A DNA stretch of 5,186 nucleotides. Source: Alphaproteobacteria bacterium UBA6062. GTDB taxonomy: Bacteria > Pseudomonadota > Alphaproteobacteria > Sneathiellales > Sneathiellaceae. Shown piece after piece: positions 1 through 5,186 of the stretch. The notes under the pieces were generated by a model. That model had not been told where the DNA came from and did no database searches. It saw nothing but the letters and a program-made list of their open reading frames with translations. The stretch is from assembly GCA_002428885.1 (NCBI GenBank), contig DIYE01000163.1:1-5186 (forward strand). The letters run 5' to 3'. The position numbers and the translations under genes are program-made. Each line of letters begins with the position of its first letter. The stretch's first letter is position 1.

Positions 1-84
1 GGGCGTACCCATCTGGTTAGTCCAGCCATGGCGGCAGCGGCTGCACTGACCGGTCGTCTGACAGACGTACGCGATCTGGCATAA
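1..84 (+). CDS. leuC: 3-isopropylmalate dehydratase large subunit, C-terminal end (partial)
   Basis: Only the last 27 codons and the TAA stop are present; the gene enters from the left edge. The tail reads GRTHLVSPAMAAAAALTG and then RLTDVRDLA. The 'T/RHLVSPAMAAAAA..G.. TDVR' ending is the characteristic C-terminus of the LeuC large subunit, an aconitase-fold, 4Fe-4S enzyme. With LeuD it isomerises 2-isopropylmalate to 3-isopropylmalate in the cytoplasm. The iron-sulphur cysteines lie outside the window and cannot be checked. The stop is followed after 12 bases by leuD, the usual partner, and this context makes the call secure despite the short fragment. Confidence 0.93.
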   Translation, partial: GRTHLVSPAMAAAAALTGRLTDVRDLA

Positions 85-96
85 GGGGAAGAGAAG

Positions 97-708
97 ATGG
101 ATAAATTCACGAAACTCACAGGCGTTGCCGCCGCCATGCCGCTGGTCAATATCGATACCGATATGATCATCCCCAAGCAGTATCTGAAAACCATTCAGCG
201 GGCCGGTCTGGGTAAAAACCTGTTCGCCGAAATGCGCTATGAGAATGATGGATCAGAGAAAGAGGATTTCGTCCTCAATCAGCAGGCGTACCGCGGTGCT
301 GAGATTCTGGTAGCCGGTGATAATTTCGGTTGCGGCTCCAGCCGTGAGCATGCCCCATGGGCGTTGCTGGATTTCGGGATCCGCTGCGTGATCTCCACCA
401 GCTTTGCGGATATTTTCTATAATAACTGCTTCAAGAACGGTATTCTGCCGATCCGGGTGTCTCCGGAGCAATTGGAAATGCTGATGGATGACGCGGATCG
501 AGGGTCGAACGCGACCCTGACCGTTGATCTGGAAGCCCAGGAAATCAAAGGACCGGACGGGGGAACCATTTCCTTCGACATTGATCCTTTCCGCAAGCAC
601 TGCCTGCTGAACGGTCTGGACGATATCGGCCTGACCCTGCAGAAAAAAGACAAGGTTGATGATTTTGAGGCACAGCAGAAATTGTCTCAGCCCTGGTTGC
701 AGGATTAA
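97..708 (+). CDS. leuD: 3-isopropylmalate dehydratase small subunit
   Basis: This 203-residue protein is the small (swivel-domain) subunit of isopropylmalate isomerase. It pairs with LeuC to interconvert 2- and 3-isopropylmalate in leucine synthesis. Visible family motifs are NIDTDMIIPKQYLK at residues 18-31, GDNFGCGSSREHAPWAL at 74-90 (the signature substrate-contacting loop), SFADIFYNNCFKNGILP at 102-118, and the C-terminal KHCLLNGLDDIGLTL near 167-181. The length is normal for proteobacterial LeuD (about 200 residues). The ATG follows a purine-rich Shine-Dalgarno, AAGGGGAA, six bases upstream, and the stop of leuC lies 12 bases before, so leuC and leuD are almost certainly co-transcribed and translationally close. 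No signal peptide, frameshift or missing motif is visible. Confidence 0.97.
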   Translation: MDKFTKLTGVAAAMPLVNIDTDMIIPKQYLKTIQRAGLGKNLFAEMRYENDGSEKEDFVLNQQAYRGAEILVAGDNFGCGSSREHAPWALLDFGIRCVISTSFADIFYNNCFKNGILPIRVSPEQLEMLMDDADRGSNATLTVDLEAQEIKGPDGGTISFDIDPFRKHCLLNGLDDIGLTLQKKDKVDDFEAQQKLSQPWLQD

Positions 709-710
709 TC

Positions 711-791
711 GTTGAAGTGTCGGTTCTTTTCCGGCACGACCTTCTGAAGATATATATTTCAGGGCGGCCGTTCGTGCCGCCGACCTTCAAC
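711..791 (+). repeat. nested imperfect inverted repeat between leuD and leuB
   Basis: Nearly the whole leuD-leuB gap folds on itself. Long-range fold: GTTGAAG (711-717) pairs with CTTCAAC (785-791); GTCGG (719-723) with CCGAC (780-784); CGGCACGA (732-739) with TCGTGCCG (772-779); CC plus CTGAA (740-741, 744-748) with TTCAGGG (758-764). The 3' arm is continuous from 772 to 791, while the 5' arm has a bulged T at 718 and an 8-base bulge at 724-731. Competing local hairpins use the same bases: 717-723 with 731-737 (loop TTCTTTT) and GGCGGC (763-768) with GCCGCC (776-781). There is no T-run after either hairpin, so it is not an ordinary terminator. It could be a processing or mRNA-stability element within the operon, or a copy of a dispersed palindromic repeat. 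The pairing is seen directly; the role is unknown. Confidence 0.7.
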
Positions 792-814
792 AACTGAATA
801 GGAAGCAAGGAAGA

Positions 815-1927
815 ATGGCGTCAAATAAATCACTTCTTATCCTCCCCGGTGACGGTATCGGTCCGGAGGCCATGACAGAGGTCCGCCGGGTTGTCGACTG
901 GATGCAGGACAATCGCGCGGTTTCGTTCGAGGTGGATGAGGATCTGGTTGGCGGCGCCTCCATTGACGCCCATGGTATTCCGATCACGGATGAGGTTGTT
1001 GATAAAGCCCAGAATGTGGATGCGGTTCTGCTGGGTGCCGTTGGTGGCCCCAAATGGGATAACCTGGATTTCTCCATCAAGCCGGAGCGCGGCCTGCTGC
1101 GTCTTCGCAAGGACCTGGAGCTGTATGCCAACCTGCGCCCGGCCATCTGCTTTGATGCCCTGGTGGACGCATCCAGCCTGAAGCCGGAACTGGTCAGTGG
1201 TCTCGATATCATGATCGTTCGCGAACTGACCGGCGGTGTTTATTTCGGTGAGCCGCGCGGCATTGAAGATCTTGGAAACGGTGTCCGCAAAGGCGTCAAC
1301 ACCCAGGTTTATACAACACCGGAAATTCACCGGGTTGCCCGGGTGGCTTTTGAGTTGGCCCAGAAGCGGGATGGTCGCGTTTGCTCCAGTGAAAAAGCCA
1401 ATGTGATGGAATCCGGTGTTCTGTGGCGCGAGGAAGTGACGAAAATCCACGAAACCGAGTTCCCGGATGTGGAGCTGTCCCATATGTATGCAGATAATGC
1501 TGCCATGCAGCTGGTTCGGGCACCGAAGCAGTTTGATGTCATCGTCACCGACAATCTGTTTGGTGATATCCTGTCTGACTGTGCCGCCATGCTGACAGGT
1601 TCCCTCGGTATGCTGCCGTCTGCGTCCCTCGGGGATGTGGATGAGCATGGTCGCCGGAAAGCGCTTTATGAGCCGGTACACGGCTCTGCGCCGGATATTG
1701 CCGGGGAGAATATCGCTAACCCGATTGCAACAATCCTTTCTTACGCTATGGCCCTTCGTTATAGCTTTGATATGCCTGGTGAGGCCGATCTGGTCGAAAA
1801 AGCCGTCCAGAACGTTCTTGCAGGTGGCATGCGGACCGCCGATATCATGGCGGAAGGCATGGCCAAGGTATCGACCACCGTTATGGGCGATGCCATTTTG
1901 CGCGAGCTTGATAAACTGAACGGGTAA
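815..1927 (+). CDS. leuB: 3-isopropylmalate dehydrogenase
   Basis: This 370-residue cytoplasmic enzyme performs NAD-dependent oxidative decarboxylation of 3-isopropylmalate to 2-ketoisocaproate, the third specific step of leucine synthesis. The beta-decarboxylating dehydrogenase fold is shown by GDGIGPE (12-18), the substrate-binding arginines in LRK (R98), NLRP (R108) and VRELTGG (R136), and the catalytic Y143 and K194 with N196. The metal-binding aspartates are D227 (YADNAA), D251 and D255 (NLFGDILSD). The cofactor loop EPVHGSAPDIAGENIANP is at 286-303; its HGSAPDIAG form is typical of NAD-using LeuB rather than NADP-using isocitrate dehydrogenase. Length matches the family. The ATG is preceded by two AGGAAG purine blocks (800-805 and 808-813), the nearer one rather close. 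It lies 106 bases after leuD, beyond a structured element. Confidence 0.97.
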   Translation: MASNKSLLILPGDGIGPEAMTEVRRVVDWMQDNRAVSFEVDEDLVGGASIDAHGIPITDEVVDKAQNVDAVLLGAVGGPKWDNLDFSIKPERGLLRLRKDLELYANLRPAICFDALVDASSLKPELVSGLDIMIVRELTGGVYFGEPRGIEDLGNGVRKGVNTQVYTTPEIHRVARVAFELAQKRDGRVCSSEKANVMESGVLWREEVTKIHETEFPDVELSHMYADNAAMQLVRAPKQFDVIVTDNLFGDILSDCAAMLTGSLGMLPSASLGDVDEHGRRKALYEPVHGSAPDIAGENIANPIATILSYAMALRYSFDMPGEADLVEKAVQNVLAGGMRTADIMAEGMAKVSTTVMGDAILRELDKLNG

Positions 1928-1961
1928 CCCCAGTTTAAAAGCTCATCTTAGAGTAACCCAG

Positions 1962-1991
1962 TTCCGGCGGCGTGAACGTGCATCGCCGGGA
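1962..1991 (+). other. hairpin in the leuB-asd gap
   Basis: TTCCGGCG (1962-1969) can pair with CGCCGGGA (1984-1991). This gives eight pairs with one G-U wobble around a 14-base loop. The stem ends seven bases before the weak purine-rich ribosome binding site of asd (GAGAGA, 1999-2004). No T-run follows, so it is unlikely to terminate transcription. It may separate or stabilise the asd part of the message, or be incidental. Confidence 0.4.
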
Positions 1992-2012
1992 TCAAATTGA
2001 GAGATCAAAATC

Positions 2013-3035
2013 ATGGGATATAGAGTTGCTGTCGTTGGTGCCACAGGAAATGTGGGCCGCGAAATGCTGAACATTCTGGACGAACGTCAATTTCCTGTTT
2101 CAGAAGTTACCGCATTGGCCTCTAAACGGTCAGCGGGGAAACAGGTTTCCTTCGGTGACAAGACCCTGACCGTCAAGGCACTGGATGATTTTGATTTCAC
2201 CGGAACCGACTTCGCCCTGTTCTCCGCAGGAGGATCCGTGTCCGCCAAATACGGACCGATTGCGGCCAGTCAGGGCTGCATCGTTATCGATAATTCATCC
2301 CATTTCCGGATGGATCCCGATGTGCCATTGATCGTACCCGAAGTAAATCCGGGCGATGTAGCCGGTTATACAAAGAAAAACATCATTGCCAACCCGAACT
2401 GCTCGACTGCACAATTGGTAGTGGCCCTGAAGCCGTTGCATGACGTGGCAACCATCAAGCGTGTCGTGGTTTCTACCTATCAATCCACATCCGGCGCCGG
2501 CAATGAAGCCATGGATGAACTGTTCAACCAGACCAAAGGCATCTTTGTGAATGACGAGCCGACACCGGCTAAATTCTCCAAACAGATCGCCTTTAACGTG
2601 ATTCCGCATATCGATGTCTTCCTGGATGATAAATATACCAAGGAAGAATGGAAAATGACGGTTGAGACGAAAAAGATCATTGATCCGGCCATTAAACTGA
2701 CAGCGACCTGCGTCCGCGTCCCAACCTTCGTTGGCCATGCGGAAAGCGTCAATATCGAGTTTGAAAAGCCGCTGTCCGAAGCTGAGGCGCGCAATATCCT
2801 GCGCGAAGCACCGGGCATCATGGTGGTCGATAACCCGGAAGAGGATGCCTATATCACCCCCGTTGAATGCGTGGGTGATTATGCGACCTTTATTTCCCGG
2901 ATCCGCGATGACGCGACCATCGAGAACGGTCTCAATCTGTGGTGTGTTTCCGATAACCTTCGTAAGGGTGCGGCCCTTAACACGGTGCAGATCGCCGAGC
3001 TGGTTGGCCGGGAATATTTGAAAAAAGCCGCCTGA
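2013..3035 (+). CDS. asd: aspartate-semialdehyde dehydrogenase
   Basis: This 340-residue enzyme reduces aspartyl phosphate with NADPH to aspartate semialdehyde, the common precursor of diaminopimelate/lysine, threonine, methionine and, via threonine, isoleucine. The N-terminal GATGNVGREML (9-19) is the nucleotide-binding loop. SSHFRMDPDVPLIVPEVN around 95-112 carries the phosphate-binding R99. NPNCSTAQL holds the catalytic nucleophile C130, and EEWKM (211-215) is the family's conserved lysine site. RVPTFVGHAESV carries substrate-binding R235 and the acid-base H242. The length is that of the shorter Asd group, not the roughly 367-residue enterobacterial form. The start is fixed by the typical MGYRVAVVGATG opening; a modest GAGAGA ribosome site lies eight bases upstream. 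It is the last gene before a strong terminator and follows leuB by 85 bases, so it probably shares the leu transcript. Confidence 0.97.
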   Translation: MGYRVAVVGATGNVGREMLNILDERQFPVSEVTALASKRSAGKQVSFGDKTLTVKALDDFDFTGTDFALFSAGGSVSAKYGPIAASQGCIVIDNSSHFRMDPDVPLIVPEVNPGDVAGYTKKNIIANPNCSTAQLVVALKPLHDVATIKRVVVSTYQSTSGAGNEAMDELFNQTKGIFVNDEPTPAKFSKQIAFNVIPHIDVFLDDKYTKEEWKMTVETKKIIDPAIKLTATCVRVPTFVGHAESVNIEFEKPLSEAEARNILREAPGIMVVDNPEEDAYITPVECVGDYATFISRIRDDATIENGLNLWCVSDNLRKGAALNTVQIAELVGREYLKKAA

Positions 3036-3057
3036 CCTTAAAGATCATAAAGCGAAG

Positions 3058-3088
3058 AAAAGCCGCTCCGGAAACGGGGCGGTTTTTT
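3058..3088 (+). terminator. intrinsic terminator after asd
   Basis: CCGCTCCG (3063-3070) pairs with CGGGGCGG (3075-3082) around a GAAA tetraloop, giving eight pairs with one U-G wobble. Six Ts follow immediately (3083-3088), and an A-run (3058-3061) precedes the stem and could extend the pairing. It lies 22 bases after the asd stop and closes the leu-asd transcription unit. The gene beginning at 3168 therefore most likely has its own promoter or depends on read-through. Confidence 0.93.
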
Positions 3089-3155
3089 GTTGGGCCATAA
3101 TGTCTGATCCGGGTTCACAAACTCTCCTGCGGGGCCGTTTGGTGGTTGTCTTTAA

Positions 3156-3160
3156 AGGAG
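3156..3160 (+). promoter_or_regulatory. Shine-Dalgarno that fixes the GTG start at 3168
   Basis: AGGAG within TTTAAAGGAGAG lies seven bases before the GTG at 3168. An in-frame TAA at 3153-3155 rules out any start further upstream in that frame. The nearby ATG at 3164 is only three bases from the AGGAG and ends after three codons (TGA at 3173-3175), so it is not the gene start. Confidence 0.8.
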
Positions 3161-3167
3161 AGAATGT

Positions 3168-5186
3168 GTGTTTGATGTCATAAAATTTATAAATGGCGAA
3201 CGTTCATTTGGACTGGATGCCTACTCGCTGGAAAATCCCCTTCTGGATGATGATCAGCATGACGGGCAACTTGAGCAGCGGCGGAAGGCTTTCCGTCGTC
3301 AGCTCGCCAAGATACAGGATCATCCGATCTGGCAACATTGCCATGTAAACAAGGCTGCTATTCTGAAAGACCTGAAGGCTCTTGATGAAGAAAGCTGGTG
3401 TCTTATGATCGGCGTAGATGGCTTGGAGCTCGCTTTTCAGTTTTACATATATTCTCACACGCTCAGCCCTGAAGAAAAGGCGGAGAGACAAAAACGTATC
3501 ACCGAGCAGATTGAGCGATCCTGTCTAACGAGTGATTTCAAACACAGAATGCAGCATTTCTTCGATCGCTGGGGTTTTTTACATCGGACTGAAACACTGG
3601 AACGTGTGGTTCGACTAAAGCTGCGTGGGATCATGATGCTGGCTTCTATACCGGAATTTATGGAGGTTCGGCTCTGCTACGAAGTTATGAGGCCGCAACT
3701 GGGCGATAAATGGAGAGATGTTGCTCTGAGCGAGTATAAACAGCGATCAGAAGTCATCAGAAAAATCCTGTTGCCTGCCGTCCGGAAAAGAATAGACGAT
3801 TACCAGGTTTTGTCAGACCTCACACAGAAGATTGTTGTGCGGGGAGGATACTCTTATTCCTTTGACGAGGTTGAGAAAATCGCCAAAGAGATTGCCGCCA
3901 TCGGTCAACAAGCTCAGCCCGTTAAAGGTAAGCGGGGGAAAAGGGGATATCAAAAAACCGGTAACAACATAAGTCTGATGAAGCGATATGAGGAATTTAC
4001 CGCCTTTACTCGCTCCATTAGCGGGAAACTTCCGGCAGAGATGGCTCATCAGGTGGAACAAATAACGTTTGCTCATTTACCATCCTTTATCAAACATTCA
4101 AACGACACACAAAAAATGCAGGACATCTTTGACAGTGCAGCCCGTCAAAGCCGGGAAGAAGAGCTGCAATCAGTACAACAGTCGACGGCTGCAACCATCA
4201 AGGCTCTGGATCGCCATATTTTTTCCGGTGCTCTGGTTGATCAAAGCCGGGAAGCCTTGCAGTCATTGTCTCAACGGCGGAATAAGGTTCTCAAAGGCCA
4301 GGAAGAATTAATAAACAGGCTTCTCTCGAAGGATCAATCCGTCTCAGCGGGTGTTCGAAAAATGCTGGAGACATCACTGGATGATCTGGACGGCGGCCAA
4401 AAGAAACGACGCCAGTTGATGCAGGCGGCAGCAGATAGTGCCATGCAGGATCTGCTGGAGGATATTGCCCGGGAGAAGCGGGAACAGCAGGCCTCTACTC
4501 GTAAGAAAAAAAGGATAAAGAAGAATGCCGGGTCTGCTGAAGGGGTGCCTTCTCATCCTAAAGAGGATGCCGAAGCGGTAGAGAGACCTACCCCGGAGAC
4601 CTCTGAATTGACCAAAAGTCTTCAGATTGCCGGTTTAAAGCAGGGTATCCTGTTTCGTCTTGATGAATTGAAAGGAGCTTCCGACCAGCTCGACCATGCA
4701 TATCAGGCGCATTCGGGCACTCTATCCCAAGAGCAATCCGAGGCGTTTCAAGCCCATCTTACAGAGATAAAAAACTGCAGCAAATCTCTATCGGGGAAAG
4801 CCGGAAAACTCGAAGCGGGTAGCCTATCCGAGCAGGAGATGCATGATACCGTGACGATCGTCCGTCAGGCCGACGGCGTTATTGCGGATGCCCGGCAACT
4901 TATTGTGCAAACAGCCCGGACAGATCGGGCCGCTCAGGTGTTTCATACCGATTTGATGGGTATGCTGAAGAGGGAGGAGCTTTTTGCCGGACGAACGGAT
5001 GGTGGGCGTCTTTCCTTTCATGGTCTATCTTTCGCGGATATACTGGAACGGTATCACGGCTATCGCTTCAAATCGGACCAAAGCGTTGTGGTCGCGGGGA
5101 AAAAGCGCCCTTTGAATGCGGATGAAGCCCTGGTTCTGTATGTGACGTTCAGCAGCCGGACGGAAGGTGCCCGTTTTTGTATATCG
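3168..5186 (+). CDS. large hypothetical helical protein, C-terminus beyond window (partial)
   Basis: An uninterrupted frame of 673 codons starts at GTG (well-placed AGGAG upstream, in-frame stop at 3153) and is still open at the right edge. The protein begins VFDVIKFINGERSFGLDAYS. I do not recognise a family, and I see no signal peptide, convincing membrane segment or classical nucleotide-binding motif. Residues about 1-245 look like mixed helices with several aromatic positions (W55, W77, W135, W182). Basic linkers follow at 253-260 (KGKRGKRG) and 445-452 (RKKKRIKK), with a smaller KKRR cluster at 412-415. A roughly 32-residue repeat occupies 327-423, and a Pro/Glu-rich low-complexity linker spans about 453-480. 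Helices fill 481-605, and a different, probably compact segment starts near 614. It is rich in Glu, Gln, Lys and Arg, suggesting a cytoplasmic scaffold or nucleic-acid-associated protein, but this is inference. ATA, AGA and AGG codons are common, unlike in the leu and asd genes. Confidence 0.85.
   Translation, partial: MFDVIKFINGERSFGLDAYSLENPLLDDDQHDGQLEQRRKAFRRQLAKIQDHPIWQHCHVNKAAILKDLKALDEESWCLMIGVDGLELAFQFYIYSHTLSPEEKAERQKRITEQIERSCLTSDFKHRMQHFFDRWGFLHRTETLERVVRLKLRGIMMLASIPEFMEVRLCYEVMRPQLGDKWRDVALSEYKQRSEVIRKILLPAVRKRIDDYQVLSDLTQKIVVRGGYSYSFDEVEKIAKEIAAIGQQAQPVKGKRGKRGYQKTGNNISLMKRYEEFTAFTRSISGKLPAEMAHQVEQITFAHLPSFIKHSNDTQKMQDIFDSAARQSREEELQSVQQSTAATIKALDRHIFSGALVDQSREALQSLSQRRNKVLKGQEELINRLLSKDQSVSAGVRKMLETSLDDLDGGQKKRRQLMQAAADSAMQDLLEDIAREKREQQASTRKKKRIKKNAGSAEGVPSHPKEDAEAVERPTPETSELTKSLQIAGLKQGILFRLDELKGASDQLDHAYQAHSGTLSQEQSEAFQAHLTEIKNCSKSLSGKAGKLEAGSLSEQEMHDTVTIVRQADGVIADARQLIVQTARTDRAAQVFHTDLMGMLKREELFAGRTDGGRLSFHGLSFADILERYHGYRFKSDQSVVVAGKKRPLNADEALVLYVTFSSRTEGARFCIS
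4146..4436 (+). repeat. degenerate ~32-residue repeat inside the large hypothetical protein
   Basis: Three successive units begin at residues 327 (QSREEELQSVQQ), 359 (QSREALQSLSQ) and 390 (QSVSAGVRKML), so the spacings are 32 and 31 residues. The two spacers before units 2 and 3 end in VD and KD. At DNA level the first two units share an identical in-phase 14-base string, TCAAAGCCGGGAAG, at 4145-4158 and 4241-4254, exactly 96 bases apart. The third unit is weak. The likely structure is a helical-hairpin or coiled-coil repeat. Confidence 0.45.

Noticed and set aside
830..1681. Long minus-strand open frame (283 codons) opposite leuB
   Set aside because: It lies wholly inside a clearly identified leuB, its translation shows no family motif, and antisense frames of this kind arise from codon bias in the sense gene. 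Other minus-strand frames opposite leuD, asd and the large hypothetical gene were dismissed for the same reason.
1924..1963. Near-direct repeat GTAACCCCAGTT (1924-1935) and GTAACCCAGTT (1953-1963) after leuB
   Set aside because: It is short, with one indel and no further similarity between the copies, so chance or an old small duplication explains it. No functional site is evident.
3063..3082. Terminator stem considered as a bidirectional terminator
   Set aside because: There is no gene converging from the right, and the A-run on the left is only four bases, so only the plus-strand use is supported.
3096..3119. Possible promoter elements (CATAAT at 3096-3101; TTCACA at 3114-3119)
   Set aside because: CATAAT has no acceptable -35 hexamer, since the right spacing falls in the terminator stem, and TTCACA has no -10 hexamer about 17 bases downstream. 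A promoter for the large gene is expected between 3089 and 3155 but cannot be assigned.
4069..4311. 80-codon plus-strand frame inside the large hypothetical gene
   Set aside because: It is out of frame with the 673-codon reading frame, has no ribosome binding site, and its product looks like a random shadow translation.

Overview
The window holds the end of a leucine-biosynthesis operon with aspartate-semialdehyde dehydrogenase, followed, after a clear transcription terminator, by a large unrecognised gene that runs off the right edge. The order leuC-leuD-leuB-asd on one strand, the protein motifs, and the NAD-type LeuB and short-type Asd suggest a proteobacterium, most likely an alphaproteobacterium of the Rhodospirillales or a related marine group. 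This placement is inferred from gene order and protein character; nothing in the window fixes the genus.

Left part (1-3035): the last 27 codons of leuC, then complete leuD, leuB and asd, all on the plus strand. LeuC and LeuD are the two subunits of isopropylmalate isomerase. LeuB oxidises 3-isopropylmalate to the keto precursor of leucine. Asd makes aspartate semialdehyde, the branch point to lysine/diaminopimelate, threonine and methionine. leuC and leuD are 12 bases apart. The other gaps are 106 bases (leuD-leuB) and 85 bases (leuB-asd). The leuD-leuB gap is filled by a nested inverted repeat that can fold in two mutually exclusive ways. The leuB-asd gap carries a simple hairpin just before the asd ribosome binding site.

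Middle (3036-3167): a textbook intrinsic terminator closes the operon. A short leader then carries a strong Shine-Dalgarno sequence.

Right part (3168-5186): a GTG-initiated reading frame of at least 673 codons, still open at the window end. The predicted protein is soluble-looking, highly charged and largely helical. It has three lysine/arginine clusters, a degenerate repeat of about 32 residues, and a differently composed C-terminal stretch. I do not recognise a family. Its codon use differs sharply from the biosynthetic genes: 13 of 36 isoleucines use ATA, against 0 of 57 in leuD, leuB and asd together. This gene is probably accessory or lineage-specific, and it is the only part of the window that looks undescribed. 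I see no mobile element, CRISPR array or RNA gene.
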